Of a DNA stretch of 64,000 nucleotides, positions 28,264-37,539 are shown piece by piece. The stretch lies in NCBI RefSeq assembly GCF_045032955.1, contig NZ_JBJFZU010000002.1, positions 248,001 through 312,000 on the forward strand. The letters run 5' to 3'. The stretch's first letter is position 1, and each line of letters begins with the position of its first letter. Both the position numbers and the translations under genes were made by a program. This DNA is from Ornithinicoccus sp045032955 (GTDB lineage Bacteria > Actinomycetota > Actinomycetes > Actinomycetales > Dermatophilaceae). The notes below the pieces were generated by a model, which had not been told where the DNA came from, searched no databases, and worked only from the letters and a program-made list of their open reading frames with translations.

Positions 28264-28922
28264 GAGGCCTCCCCGTGGTCCAGCCACTGCAGCACGGCCA
28301 GCACCCGACGGTGGTCGTCCCCGGTCGGCGGCAGGTCGAGCTTGGTGAAGATGGAGGAGACGTTCTTCTCGACGGCGCCCTCACCGATGTAGAGCTCACG
28401 GCTGATCGCGCTGTTGGTCCGTCCCTGGGCCATCAGCCGCATCACGTCACGCTCGCGGGCGGTGAGCCGCTCCAGCGGGTCGGCGTTGCGGGCTCGGGAC
28501 ATCAGCTGGGAGATCACCTCGGGGTCCAGGGCCGTGCCGCCCGCGGCCACCTGGTGCAGGGCGTCGACGAAGTCGCTGGTGTCGGCGACCCGGTCCTTGA
28601 GCAGGTATCCCACGCCCCGCGGCCGACCCGCGAGCAGCTCGGTGGCATACCGCTCCTCGACGTACTGGCTGAGGACCACGACGGCGACCTCCGGCAGCTC
28701 CTCGCGCACCACCAGCGCCGCCTGCAGGCCCTCGGCGGTGAAGGTCGGGGGCATCCGGACGTCCACGACGACCAGGTCGGGTCGGTGCTCCCGGACGGCG
28801 ACCAGGAAGGTCTCGGCGTCCGGGCAGGCGGCGACCACGTCGAAGCCGGTGGCCGTCAGCAGGCGCACGATGCCGTCCCGCAGGAGCACCGAGTCCTCGG
28901 CCAGGATGACGCGCAGGCTCAT
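28260..28922 (-). CDS. NarL/LuxR-family response regulator
   Basis: A 220-residue two-component regulator. The receiver domain has the acidic pair ED at residues 9-10, phospho-accepting Asp54 in VVVDVRMP, and the conserved Lys in YLLKD. The C-terminal LuxR helix-turn-helix (residues about 150-205) has LTARERDVMRLMAQGRTNSAIS and EKNVSSIFTKL. It overlaps the kinase stop (28919-28922), so the pair is co-translated. Targets are unknown; the adjacent DUF4097 gene is the obvious candidate. Confidence 0.93.
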   Translation of the reverse strand: MSLRVILAEDSVLLRDGIVRLLTATGFDVVAACPDAETFLVAVREHRPDLVVVDVRMPPTFTAEGLQAALVVREELPEVAVVVLSQYVEERYATELLAGRPRGVGYLLKDRVADTSDFVDALHQVAAGGTALDPEVISQLMSRARNADPLERLTARERDVMRLMAQGRTNSAISRELYIGEGAVEKNVSSIFTKLDLPPTGDDHRRVLAVLQWLDHGEAS

Positions 28923-30370
28923 GACCCGATCCTCTCGCGCAGCGGCAGCGTGATGGCCACCGTGGTCCCGGACCCCACCGGGGAGTGCACGTGCAGGTGC
29001 CCGTCGACGGCAGCGACCCGCTGCTGCAGCCCGGTCAGGCCGCTGCCGCCGCCGACCACGGCGCCACCCTGCCCGTCGTCGGTGACCGTGATCGCCAGCA
29101 GCTCACCGGTGAGGCTGTTCGCCCGGGCCAGCTCCACCGTGGCGCGGGTGGCACCGGCGTGCTTGGCCACGTTGGTGAGGGCCTCGGAGACGCTGAAGTA
29201 GGCGATGGCCTCGACGGTCGGGTCCAGCCGGGTCCCCGGCAGCCGGGAGCTGACCGAGACCGGCACCGGGCTGCGGACGGCCAGCGCCGAGACGGCGGCG
29301 TCCAGGCCGCGGTCGGTGAGGATGGGCGGCACGATGCCGCGGGCGACCTGACGCATCTCGATGATCGCCTCCTTGCTGGAGGCGTGCGCCTCGTCCAGCA
29401 GCCCGCGGACCGTGCGGGCGGCGGCCGGGTCGTCCGGGTCCCGGTCCAGCGCGTCCCGGGCCAGACCCAGGCTCATCGCGATCGAGACCAGACGCTGCTG
29501 CGGTCCGTCGTGCAGGTCCCGCTCGATCCGGCGCCGCTCGGCCTCCACCGAGTCCAGGGTGCCTTCCCGGGTGGTGGTCAGGGTGTCCACCCGGTCGCTC
29601 ATCGCCCGCAGCTGGGCCTGGGCGTCGGTGCCGATCAGCCACCGCGCCAGGGCGACGTCCACGCTGGACAGCCCCCGGGCCACCCAGGGCAGGCAGACCA
29701 GCACGACCACCCCGAGCAGCCAGGCCATCGTCATCCCGACCATGCCGGTGACCCGGACCGGCCCGACGAGGCTGACCCCGTCGGTGGCCCATCCCCACAA
29801 CGGCAGCGTCGCCAGCAGCAGCCCGCGGGCCAGCAGGAAGAGGGTCACGGCTCCGCAGAACAGTCCCCACAGCCCGTGGATCCCGACCCAGCCGAGGGCC
29901 CGCAGCCGCTGCTCGTCGAGGCCCAGGACCCGCCGCCAGGTGGGTGCCGTGGAGTCCGGGCGACGCCCGATGTCGACACCGAGGAAGGCGGCCACCCGGT
30001 GCCGTTCCAGGCCGGCCAGCAGCCAGGCCCCCCACAGGGCCGGGGAGAGCAGCAGCAGCCCGACCCCCAGACCGGGCAGCGAGAAGAACCCGCCGATGGC
30101 GACCCCCGCGACCACCAGCGCGACCACGGCGGTGAGCATGCTGGTGACGGCGTAGCAGACGGCCCAGTACTGGTGCAGCACCCGCTCCCGCAGCCCGGGC
30201 CCCGGGGCCGGGGGGATGGTGTGCGGCGCCGGTCCGTCCTGCGGCACCGGGCCGTCCGCCCGGAGCAGGTGCCCGGCGGCGGGACCTCCCCAGGGCCCGT
30301 CCCCGAGGCGGGGCATGTGGGCCGGGTCCAGCTCGGTGGGTCCGGTCCGGTCCCCGGCGTGGCTCGTCAT
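28919..30370 (-). CDS. NarL-type sensor histidine kinase
   Basis: A 483-residue membrane kinase of the HisKA_3 class. A Pro-rich cytoplasmic N-terminus of about 75 residues is followed by four or more membrane helices in a sensor domain (GVVVLVCLPWVARG, LFCGAVTLFLLARG and others). The phospho-acceptor is His287 in ERDLHDGPQQRL, and the ATPase domain ends with DDGQGG and GSGLTGLQQRV. The short extracytoplasmic loops suggest that it senses the membrane itself or a partner. ATG 30370 (MTSHAGDR) is preferred over an upstream in-frame start. It diverges from pxpA. Confidence 0.9.
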   Translation of the reverse strand: MTSHAGDRTGPTELDPAHMPRLGDGPWGGPAAGHLLRADGPVPQDGPAPHTIPPAPGPGLRERVLHQYWAVCYAVTSMLTAVVALVVAGVAIGGFFSLPGLGVGLLLLSPALWGAWLLAGLERHRVAAFLGVDIGRRPDSTAPTWRRVLGLDEQRLRALGWVGIHGLWGLFCGAVTLFLLARGLLLATLPLWGWATDGVSLVGPVRVTGMVGMTMAWLLGVVVLVCLPWVARGLSSVDVALARWLIGTDAQAQLRAMSDRVDTLTTTREGTLDSVEAERRRIERDLHDGPQQRLVSIAMSLGLARDALDRDPDDPAAARTVRGLLDEAHASSKEAIIEMRQVARGIVPPILTDRGLDAAVSALAVRSPVPVSVSSRLPGTRLDPTVEAIAYFSVSEALTNVAKHAGATRATVELARANSLTGELLAITVTDDGQGGAVVGGGSGLTGLQQRVAAVDGHLHVHSPVGSGTTVAITLPLRERIGS

Positions 30371-30472
30371 ACGACCAACGTAGCCATCCCTGCGTGCGCG
30401 GGTGAGGCAGTGCACCCCCGAGGTCTGCGGGGGTTAACCCCCTCACCGCGGGCGCCCGTCGGAGGCTGCCCC

Positions 30473-30478
30473 TAGGGT
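30473..30478 (+). promoter_or_regulatory. Predicted -10 box of pxpABC
   Basis: TAGGGT fits TANNNT and ends 7 bases before the pxpA ATG, predicting a leaderless or near-leaderless operon mRNA. Confidence 0.5.
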
Positions 30479-30485
30479 CGGAGGC

Positions 30486-31265
30486 ATGCGCATCGACCTG
30501 AACGCGGACCTGGGGGAGTCGTTCGGGGCCTGGACCCTCGGCGACGACGAGGCCATGCTCGGGGTGGTGACCAGCGCCAACGTGGCCTGCGGCTTCCACG
30601 CGGGGGACCCACGGACCCTCCAGCGCACGGTGGCGGCGGCGGCCGAACAAGGGGTCGTCGTGGGGGCCCAGGTCTCCTACCGGGACCTGGCCGGGTTCGG
30701 GCGGCGCTTCGTGGACGCGGACCCGGCCGACCTCGAGGCCGACGTGCTCTACCAGCTGGGCGCCCTGGAGGCCATGTGCCGGGTGGCGGGCACCCGGGTC
30801 GCCTACCTCAAACCGCACGGCGCCCTCTACCACGCGGTCGGCACGCACGAGCCGCAGGCGCAGGCGGTGCTGCGCGCCCTGCGCCGCTACGACGCGCAGC
30901 TGCCCCTGCTGCACCAGGACGGCTCGCTCGTCTCCCGGCTGGCGCGAGCGGCCGGGACCCCGGTGGTGACCGAGGCGTTCGCCGACCGCGCCTACCTGTC
31001 GGACGGCCGGCTCGTCCCCCGCGGGCAGCCGGGGGCGGTGCTGCACGACCCGGTCGAGGTGGCGGGGCGGATGGTCCGGCTGGTGCGCGAGGGGCGGGTC
31101 ACGTCCGTGGAGGGGACGGACGTGCAGGTGCCGGCCGCCTCGATCTGCACCCACGGGGACAGCCCCGGCGCGGTCGAGATGGCCCGCGCGGTGCGGGCCG
31201 GCCTGGAGGGTGCCGGCCTCGAGGTCGCCCCGTTCGCCACGTCCACCAGTCCCGGCGGCCGGTGA
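30486..31265 (+). CDS. pxpA: 5-oxoprolinase subunit PxpA (LamB/YcsF family)
   Basis: A 259-residue protein that starts with the family signature LNADLGESFG and NVACGFHAGDP, with His and Asp metal and substrate residues, and contains KPHGALYH. PxpA with PxpB and PxpC hydrolyses 5-oxoproline (pyroglutamate) to glutamate with ATP, repairing a spontaneous by-product of glutamine and glutathione-like metabolism. All three genes are present in order. The stop lies 8 bases before the preferred pxpB start. Confidence 0.95.
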   Translation: MRIDLNADLGESFGAWTLGDDEAMLGVVTSANVACGFHAGDPRTLQRTVAAAAEQGVVVGAQVSYRDLAGFGRRFVDADPADLEADVLYQLGALEAMCRVAGTRVAYLKPHGALYHAVGTHEPQAQAVLRALRRYDAQLPLLHQDGSLVSRLARAAGTPVVTEAFADRAYLSDGRLVPRGQPGAVLHDPVEVAGRMVRLVREGRVTSVEGTDVQVPAASICTHGDSPGAVEMARAVRAGLEGAGLEVAPFATSTSPGGR

Positions 31266-31273
31266 GGTCGGGT

Positions 31274-31906
31274 ATGCGCGGACGGCTGCTGCCGATGGGC
31301 GCGGACGCGGTGCTGGTCGAGGTGGCGGGCACCCAGGAGGTGCTGACGCTCGGCGCCGCCCTGCAGGCGGCGCCCTGGCGGGGGACGGTCGCCGAGACCG
31401 TGCCCGCCGCGCGGACCGTGCTGGTCCGGGTGCACGACCCCCGGCAGCTCCCCGGGGTGCGCAGCGGGCTGGCCGAGCTGCTCGCGGCCACCGAGGTCGG
31501 GACCACCACGCAGGAGCCCGGCGGGGAGCCGGTGGTGCTGCCGGTGGTCTACGACGGCCCCGACCTGGCCGAGGTGGCCCGGCTCACCGGCCTGGACCAG
31601 GACGAGGTGGTGCGGGCGCACACCGGGACCTCGTGGCGGGTGGGCTTCATCGGCTTCGTCCCCGGCTTCGCCTACCTGGTGGGCGGGGACCCGCGTCTGC
31701 ACGTGCCGCGGCGGTCCACCCCCCGCACCTCCGTGCCGGCCGGGTCGGTCGGGCTGGCGGGTGAGTTCAGCGGCATCTACCCGCGTTCCTCCCCCGGCGG
31801 CTGGCAGTTGCTGGGCCGCACCGACGTGCTGCTCTTCGACGAGGACCGAGACCCGCCCGCGCTGTTGCGCCCGGGCACCGCGGTCCGGTTCGAGGTGGCC
31901 GGATGA
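31274..31906 (+). CDS. pxpB: 5-oxoprolinase subunit PxpB (KipI-like)
   Basis: A 210-residue allophanate-hydrolase subunit 1-like protein. It has the family segments YDGPDLAEVARLTGL, GFIGFVPGFAYL and PRRSTPRTSVPAGSVGLAG. The ATG at 31274 has GAGG 6 bases upstream; an in-frame GTG at 31262 that overlaps the pxpA stop is possible and would add four residues. The stop overlaps the pxpC ATG by 4 bases, as expected for subunits made in equal amounts. Confidence 0.94.
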   Translation: MRGRLLPMGADAVLVEVAGTQEVLTLGAALQAAPWRGTVAETVPAARTVLVRVHDPRQLPGVRSGLAELLAATEVGTTTQEPGGEPVVLPVVYDGPDLAEVARLTGLDQDEVVRAHTGTSWRVGFIGFVPGFAYLVGGDPRLHVPRRSTPRTSVPAGSVGLAGEFSGIYPRSSPGGWQLLGRTDVLLFDEDRDPPALLRPGTAVRFEVAG

Positions 31907-32772
31907 ACCCCGGGCAGCGTGCGTTGAAGGTGCTGGCTGTCGGCCCCCAGGTATTGGTGCAGGACCTCGGCCGTCCCGGCGTCGCGGACGTCGGGGTCGG
32001 CCGCTCCGGTGCCGCGGACCGGTCCGCGCACCGGCTCGGTGCCCGGCTGCTCGCCCAGGAGGAGTCCCGGGCCGGGCTGGAGATCCTGCTCGGCGGGCTC
32101 CGGGTCCGCGCGGTCGGTCAGCTCACCGTGTGCCTCACCGGAGCCCTCGCCCCGATGACCGTCGACGGGTCCCGGGTGCCGCACGGTGCCCCCGTCCTGC
32201 TCCCGGACGGTGCCGAGCTGGCCGTGGGGAACCCCACTCAAGGGCTGCGCAGCTACCTCGCCGTCCGGGGTGGGATCAGCGTGGACGCGACGTTGGGCTC
32301 CCGGTCCCACGACACTCTCTCCGGTCTCGGCCCGCCTCCGGTCCGGGCCGGGCAGCGGCTGCCGGTCGGGGCTCCGCCGAGCAGCCTGCCGTTCGTCGAC
32401 CAGGCGGTGCCCGGGCCCGCCCCGGACCCGCTCGTCCTGGACGTGCTGCCCGGTCCGCGACGGGACTGGCTGGCCGACCCCGCGGCGCTCGCCGCCGCCG
32501 CGTGGACCGTCACCGACCGCAGCGACCGGGTCGGCACCCGGCTGGACGGGCCCCCGTTGGTGCGGGCGGAGGCATACCAGGACGCCGAGCTGCCCAGCGA
32601 GCCGATGGTGCGCGGCGCCGTCCAGGTGCCCGGGGACGGCCGTCCGGTGGTCTTCGGTGCCGACCACCCGGTGACCGGCGGCTACCCGGTGGTGGGGGTG
32701 CTCACCGAGGTGGGTGCCGACCGGCTCGCCCAGACCCCGCCCGGTCGGTCGGTCACCCTGCGCTGGGTGTGA
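31903..32772 (+). CDS. pxpC: 5-oxoprolinase subunit PxpC (KipA-like)
   Basis: A 289-residue biotin-dependent-carboxyltransferase-like (allophanate hydrolase subunit 2) protein. The N-terminus VQDLGRPGVADVGVGRSGAAD and RSYLAVRGGISV are family hallmarks. It is the last gene of the pxp operon, followed by about 280 bases without a gene. Confidence 0.94.
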   Translation: MNPGQRALKVLAVGPQVLVQDLGRPGVADVGVGRSGAADRSAHRLGARLLAQEESRAGLEILLGGLRVRAVGQLTVCLTGALAPMTVDGSRVPHGAPVLLPDGAELAVGNPTQGLRSYLAVRGGISVDATLGSRSHDTLSGLGPPPVRAGQRLPVGAPPSSLPFVDQAVPGPAPDPLVLDVLPGPRRDWLADPAALAAAAWTVTDRSDRVGTRLDGPPLVRAEAYQDAELPSEPMVRGAVQVPGDGRPVVFGADHPVTGGYPVVGVLTEVGADRLAQTPPGRSVTLRWV

Positions 32773-33051
32773 GACGCCGGGACGCGAGGAAGGACGCGCC
32801 GGTCCCGTGACAGCCAGCGCGCCCTTCTCGACGAACACTCCGCCCTCCCGTGCGGCGGAGGTCATGTGGACGCGGGCCTGCAGGGGTTGACTGCCCGTTC
32901 CGACCCTCACCGCGGAGAGTGCTCGGACGACCCGAAGGCCGTCACCGGCAACGCTATAGAGCACCCGGCAAAGGTGGGGTATGCCTCGGGTATGAACTTG
33001 GTCAAGACATCCGGGGCGCGTCCGTCGGTGCCCTGACCCAGAATGGTGGCC

Positions 33052-34596
33052 ATGCTGCTGCACCGGGTGACCACGACGTCGGAGCGGGTGCGGGCCACGC
33101 GGTCGCGCCTGGAGAAGGTGGACCTGCTGGCGCGGACGCTGCGCGACTCCGGGACCCCCGAGCCCGGCGACGACCCGGCGGACACGGCCCGGCGGATCGA
33201 GGTGGTGGCGGACTACCTGGCCGGGACCCTGCCGCAACGCACCGTCGGCGTCGGCTGGCGCGGGCTGCGCGAGCTCCCGGAGCCGGCCGTGGAACCGGCG
33301 CTGACCGTGTCCGAGGTGGACCGGGCGCTGACCGCCCTGCACGAGCTGGCCGGGTCCGGCTCCGCGGCCACCCGCGCCGCTCAGGTGCGTGACCTGCTTG
33401 CCCGGGCCACCGCGTCCGAGCAGCAGTGGCTCGTCGGGCTGGTCACCGGCGAGCTGCGCCAGGGCGCCGGCGACGGTGTGCTGCTGCCGGCGATCGCCCG
33501 GGCCGCCGACGTCCCGGAGGCGCTGGTCCGGCGCGCGGTGATGCTCGCCGGGTTCCCCGGCCCGGTGGCCCGGGCGGCCCTGGAGGGTGGGGAGGCCCCG
33601 TTGCAGCAGGTATGCCTGGAGGTGGGTCGCCCGCTGCGCCCGATGCTCGCCGGCTCCGAGCCGGACGTCGCCTCCGCGGTCGACGGCGGTGCCGAGCTGG
33701 CCCTCGACCTCAAGCTGGACGGGATCCGCGTGCAGGTCCACCTGGACCGCGACGCCGAGGTCCCGGTGCGGTTGTTCACCCGGAGCCTGGAGGAGATCAC
33801 CGACCGGCTGCCGGAGGTGGTGGAGGCGGTCACCGGGTTGCCGGCACGGCGGGCGGTGCTGGACGGCGAGGTCATCGTGCTCGACCCCGACGGGCGTCCC
33901 GCACCCTTCCAGGTGACCGGCGCCCGCACCGCCAGCCGCACCGACCCGGCCGAGCTGGCGCGCACGACCCCGGTGACGACATACCTCTTCGACCTGCTGC
34001 ACCTGGACGGACGCGACCTGGTCGACGAACCTGCCTCGGTGCGCTGGGAGGCGCTCGCCGGGCTTGCCCCCGACCTGGTCGTGGACCGCGTGCAGACCGC
34101 CGACCCGGCCCGGGCGCAGGCCTTCTTCGACGAGGTCGTGGCCCGCGGCCACGAGGGCGTCGTCGTCAAGGACCCGCAGGCCCCGTACGCGGCCGGTCGT
34201 CGTGGCGCCGGCTGGGTGAAGGTGAAGCCGCGTCGCACCGCCGACCTGGTGGTCACCGGGGTCGAGTGGGGCAGCGGCCGACGGCAGGGCTGGCTGTCCA
34301 CCATCCACCTGGCGGCCCGGGGCGAGGACGGGGAGCTGGTGATGGTGGGCAAGACGTTCAAGGGGATGACGGACGCGACCCTGACCTGGCAGACCGAGCG
34401 GTTCCTGGCGCTGGAGACGCACCGGGAGGGACACGTCGTGCACGTGCGTCCCGAGCAGGTGGTGGAGGTGGCCTACGACGCGGTGCAGACCTCCCGTCGG
34501 TACCCGGGCGGGGTGGCGCTGAGGTTCGCCCGGGTGCTGCGCTACCGGGACGACAAGAGCGCCGAGGAGGCCGACGGCCTGGGTTCGCTGCGCTGA
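33052..34596 (+). CDS. ATP-dependent DNA ligase, LigB type
   Basis: A 514-residue ligase resembling mycobacterial LigB. An N-terminal DNA-binding domain (GELPQR/GTLPQR, ELRQGAGDGVL) precedes the nucleotidyltransferase core. The adenylated Lys is about residue 221 in DLKLDGIR (motif I); DGEVIVLDPDGRP, VFHEGVVVK-like GHEGVVVKDP (motif IV) and KVKPRRTADLVV (motif V) follow, then an OB domain. ATG 33052 (MLLHRV) is chosen because LigB proteins start MLLHDV; ATG 33043 is three codons upstream. It is accessory to the NAD-dependent LigA and probably acts in repair. The 280 bases upstream hold no gene and only weak promoter-like elements. Confidence 0.93.
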   Translation: MLLHRVTTTSERVRATRSRLEKVDLLARTLRDSGTPEPGDDPADTARRIEVVADYLAGTLPQRTVGVGWRGLRELPEPAVEPALTVSEVDRALTALHELAGSGSAATRAAQVRDLLARATASEQQWLVGLVTGELRQGAGDGVLLPAIARAADVPEALVRRAVMLAGFPGPVARAALEGGEAPLQQVCLEVGRPLRPMLAGSEPDVASAVDGGAELALDLKLDGIRVQVHLDRDAEVPVRLFTRSLEEITDRLPEVVEAVTGLPARRAVLDGEVIVLDPDGRPAPFQVTGARTASRTDPAELARTTPVTTYLFDLLHLDGRDLVDEPASVRWEALAGLAPDLVVDRVQTADPARAQAFFDEVVARGHEGVVVKDPQAPYAAGRRGAGWVKVKPRRTADLVVTGVEWGSGRRQGWLSTIHLAARGEDGELVMVGKTFKGMTDATLTWQTERFLALETHREGHVVHVRPEQVVEVAYDAVQTSRRYPGGVALRFARVLRYRDDKSAEEADGLGSLR

Positions 34597-34635
34597 GCGG
34601 CGTCGTCGGCGGCCGCCCGGTCCGGCGTTCGGGAG

Positions 34636-34641
34636 TACCGT
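34636..34641 (+). promoter_or_regulatory. Predicted -10 box of the 58-residue acidic protein
   Basis: TACCGT fits TANNNT and ends 8 bases before the ATG at 34650, just after the ligase stop. Confidence 0.35.
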
Positions 34642-34649
34642 CTCGAGGT

Positions 34650-34826
34650 ATGACGCAGACACCGGACGAGCACGACGTCGACACCCGCGCGAGGCTCCTC
34701 CCCGAAGAGGCCGCGGTGGGCAGCGACGCCTCGCACGAGCAGGCCGAGGCCATCCTCGAGGAGTCGCTGGAGCGGACCGAGGACCCCGAGGGCACCCGGC
34801 ACGACTCGCAGCAGACCCCGGGCTGA
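34650..34826 (+). CDS. Small acidic hypothetical protein
   Basis: A 58-residue, highly charged protein rich in Glu and Asp (HEQAEAILEESLERTEDPEG) with no hydrophobic segment. Small proteins of this composition are common in Actinomycetes, but I do not know a function. The central HEQAEAILEESLER stretch would form one amphipathic helix. It follows the ligase by 53 bases and precedes the DUF2254 gene by 10, so it may share that gene's mRNA. Confidence 0.6.
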   Translation: MTQTPDEHDVDTRARLLPEEAAVGSDASHEQAEAILEESLERTEDPEGTRHDSQQTPG

Positions 34827-34836
34827 GCGTCGCCCG

Positions 34837-36105
34837 ATGATCCGCTTCCGGATCGCCCACTACCTGATGACCAGCCTGTGGCTGGTGCCGCTGCTGTGCG
34901 TGCTGGTCGGGATCGGTGTGTCCCTGCTGACCACCACCATCGACGACGGCAGCATGGTCCCGCAGAGCGTGAGCGGGGACCCGACGGCGGCCCTGCAGAT
35001 CCTCTACCTGATCTCGTTCGCGATGCTCACCCTCACCGCGATCCTGCTCTCCCTGGTGGTGGTGGCGGTCCAGCTGGCGATGGGCACGTTCTCGCCGCGG
35101 ATCGTGCGGCAGGTGCTGCACGACCGGCCGAGCCAGCTCGCGATCGGCCTCTTCGCGGGCACCTTCACCCACTCCCTGCTGGCGATGCGGCACGTGCGCA
35201 GCGAGCCGGACGGTGGCTCGGTGCCGGGGCTGGCGGTGGTGGTCGCGATCGTGCTGGTGATCGCCTGCATCGGCACCCTGGTCTGGTACCTCAACCACAT
35301 CGCCCAGTCGCTGCGCACCGCCGCGCTGGTGGCCTGGGTCGCCCAGGACACCATCGCCACCCTGAAGAAGGTCTACCCGGACGGCGGGCAGCCGCCGGAC
35401 CTCGCGCCGGACCTCATCACCGCCGAGCACGCCGGGGTGGTCTTCACCATCGGTCACGAGCGGCTGGTCGCGATGGCACAGGCCGCCGACTGCCGGCTGG
35501 AGGTGCTGTGGGCGGTGGGCGACTTCGTCCCCACCGGCGCGGCCCTGGTCCGGGTCGTCGGTGAGCCCGCGGCGCTGCCCCGCACGGCGGTGGCCCGGTG
35601 CGTCGTGCTCGGCCCCGAGCGCACCCTGAACCAGGACGTCGCCTACGGCATCCGGCTGCTGGTCGACATCGCCGGCCGGTCGCTGTCCGACGGGCCCTTC
35701 GCCGACCCGACCACCGTGGTGCAGGCCGTCGACCGGCTGCACGACATCATGCGGCGGCTGGTGCAGCGGGAGCTGCACGACGGCAGGTATGCCGATGCCG
35801 CCGGCACCGTGCGGGTGACCGTCCCGACGTTGCAGTGGGAGGGGTACGTGCGGCTGGCCTTCGACGAGATCCGCCAGGCCGGTGCCGGGTCCCCGCAGGT
35901 GTCCCGCCGGTTGACCAGTGCGCTGGAGGACCTGCTGCGGGTGGCACCGGAGGTGCGTCGGCCCGCTCTGGAGCAGCAGCTGACGCTGCTCCGGGAGCTG
36001 GCGGAGGCCCGCTCGGCGACCGACACGGACCGGGAGCAGGCCATGCTGGCCGATCCGTCCGGGCTGGGCTCCGCGGATCAGCTGGTCGCGCCGAACGCCT
36101 CCTGA
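34837..36105 (+). CDS. DUF2254 membrane protein
   Basis: A 422-residue protein with four N-terminal membrane helices (WLVPLLCVLVGIGVSLL, LTLTAILLSLVVVAVQLA, LAIGLFAGTFTHSLL, VAIVLVIACIGTLVWYL) and a soluble C-terminal half. FSPRIVRQVLHDRPSQLAIGLF is diagnostic of DUF2254. The C-terminal half contains paired segments beginning GVVFTIGHERLVAMA and VAYGIRLLVDIAGRSLSD, the latter typical of the family. Function unknown; a channel-like role has been guessed. The end overlaps by 28 bases, tail to tail, the antiporter gene. Confidence 0.88.
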   Translation: MIRFRIAHYLMTSLWLVPLLCVLVGIGVSLLTTTIDDGSMVPQSVSGDPTAALQILYLISFAMLTLTAILLSLVVVAVQLAMGTFSPRIVRQVLHDRPSQLAIGLFAGTFTHSLLAMRHVRSEPDGGSVPGLAVVVAIVLVIACIGTLVWYLNHIAQSLRTAALVAWVAQDTIATLKKVYPDGGQPPDLAPDLITAEHAGVVFTIGHERLVAMAQAADCRLEVLWAVGDFVPTGAALVRVVGEPAALPRTAVARCVVLGPERTLNQDVAYGIRLLVDIAGRSLSDGPFADPTTVVQAVDRLHDIMRRLVQRELHDGRYADAAGTVRVTVPTLQWEGYVRLAFDEIRQAGAGSPQVSRRLTSALEDLLRVAPEVRRPALEQQLTLLRELAEARSATDTDREQAMLADPSGLGSADQLVAPNAS

Positions 36106-37472
36106 CCGGGGCCGGGCGTGTCGTCGCGGCGGCGGTCCTCGAGCCTCTCGCGGGCGTCCTCGAGACGCTGCATCACCGGGGTCGCCGCGACCCCGTGCAC
36201 CAGGACCGACAGCACGATGGTGAACAGGGCCGTGGCCCAGAGCCACCGCTCGTCCTCGATGGTGGTCTCGCTCAGCGCGTAGGACAGGTAGTAGAGGGTG
36301 CCGACCCCGCGGATGCCGAAGAAGGCGGTGATCGCCCGCTCCCGACGCTCCAGCGGCCGGTGCACCTCGTCGTGCACCCGCCAGTGACCCACGCTCAGGG
36401 CGATCCAGCCGCTGAGCGGACGGATGAGCAGCACCAGGGACGTCGCGATCAGGACGCTGCGCCAGTCCAGGTACCGAAGGGCGCCGTCGGTGAGGCTGAT
36501 CCCGACGAAGAGCAGCACCACCAGCGTCATCAGCCGCTCCAGGCGCTCGATGGAGCTGTGCATGTGCTCGTGGAACTCGTGGGTCCGCGCCGCCGCCCGG
36601 ATGGCCATGGCCGCGGTGAAGACCGACAGGAAGCCGTAGCCCTGGGCGACCTCGGCCGCGCCGTAGGCCGTCAGCATCGCGGCCAGCCCGAGCAGCACCT
36701 CGCCGCGGGCGGCCAGGCCGGAGGCGCGGAAGGCGACCCGGGCCAGGCCCCAACCCACCAGCAGACCGACGAGCACCCCGATGGCGACCTTGCCGACGAG
36801 CTCCCAGGCGACCCAGTGCAGGCCCCACTCCGCCACCGGACCCGTCGTCGCGAGGAAGATCGCGGCATACACGAAGGGGAAGGCGAGACCGTCGTTCAGC
36901 CCCGCCTCGGAGGTGAGGGCGAACCGGACCTCGTCCTTCTCGCTGACCTCCTGCTCGCCCTCGTCCTCACCGGCGCCCTCGGCGTCGTCGTCGGTGGACC
37001 GGGACGCCCGGGTGCGGGGGCCCTCCACCTGCACGTCGGCGGCGAGGACGGGGTCGGTGGGTGCCAGGGCTGCGGCCAGCAGCAGCGCCGGGGCCGCCGC
37101 CAGACCGAGCCCCCACCAGCCCACCAGGAAGACCCCGGCGATGGTCAACGGCATGGCGATGGCCAGCAGCTTCCACGTCGCGGACCAGGTCGGCCAGCCG
37201 GAAGGACGGCGCAACGACAGCGGCCGGTCCAGGGCCAGGCCCACGCCCATCAGCGCGAGCAGCACGGTCAGCTCGGTGACGTGCTCGATCGTGTCCCGCT
37301 GGTCCACCGGGTCGAGCACGAAACCGTTCGGCAGAGGCATCAGGCCGATCAGGCAGCCGAGGCTGATGAGCACGACCGGGGCCGACAGCCACGCCCGCGC
37401 CAGGATGGTCGGCAGGATCACCGCGACCAGGAGCGTCAGTCCCCCCAGCAGGAAGACGGCGTCGACGCTCAT
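36078..37472 (-). CDS. Cation/proton antiporter (CPA1, NhaP-like)
   Basis: A 464-residue membrane transporter with about 12 helices. The ion-binding helix contains EAGLNDGLAFPF, the Asn-Asp pair of electroneutral CPA1 Na+/H+ exchangers. A highly acidic insertion (about residues 150-180, Asp/Glu runs) sits in the cytoplasmic loop just before this helix and may act as a pH or calcium sensor. A short C-terminal tail with RLEDARERLEDRR forms a charged helix. The start MSVDAVFLLGG is the natural first Met. Confidence 0.9.
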   Translation of the reverse strand: MSVDAVFLLGGLTLLVAVILPTILARAWLSAPVVLISLGCLIGLMPLPNGFVLDPVDQRDTIEHVTELTVLLALMGVGLALDRPLSLRRPSGWPTWSATWKLLAIAMPLTIAGVFLVGWWGLGLAAAPALLLAAALAPTDPVLAADVQVEGPRTRASRSTDDDAEGAGEDEGEQEVSEKDEVRFALTSEAGLNDGLAFPFVYAAIFLATTGPVAEWGLHWVAWELVGKVAIGVLVGLLVGWGLARVAFRASGLAARGEVLLGLAAMLTAYGAAEVAQGYGFLSVFTAAMAIRAAARTHEFHEHMHSSIERLERLMTLVVLLFVGISLTDGALRYLDWRSVLIATSLVLLIRPLSGWIALSVGHWRVHDEVHRPLERRERAITAFFGIRGVGTLYYLSYALSETTIEDERWLWATALFTIVLSVLVHGVAATPVMQRLEDARERLEDRRRDDTPGPGQEAFGATS

Positions 37473-37539
37473 GGCGCCAGTGTCGCACCGTCGGGGGCCC
37501 CGCGCCGCGCGGCGAGGTCCCCCGAGGTGGTGAGGACGG

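Noticed and set aside
32773..33051. Possible small gene or promoter in the gap before the ligase
   Set aside because: Only a short antisense frame and weak elements (TATAGA at 32955) are present; none has coding character or a proper -35/-10 pair.
31777..36828. A very long open frame (1683 codons) on the minus strand
   Set aside because: It runs antisense across pxpC, ligase and DUF2254 genes that have clear family motifs, and its translation is low-complexity and motif-free. Long antisense frames are normal at this GC content.
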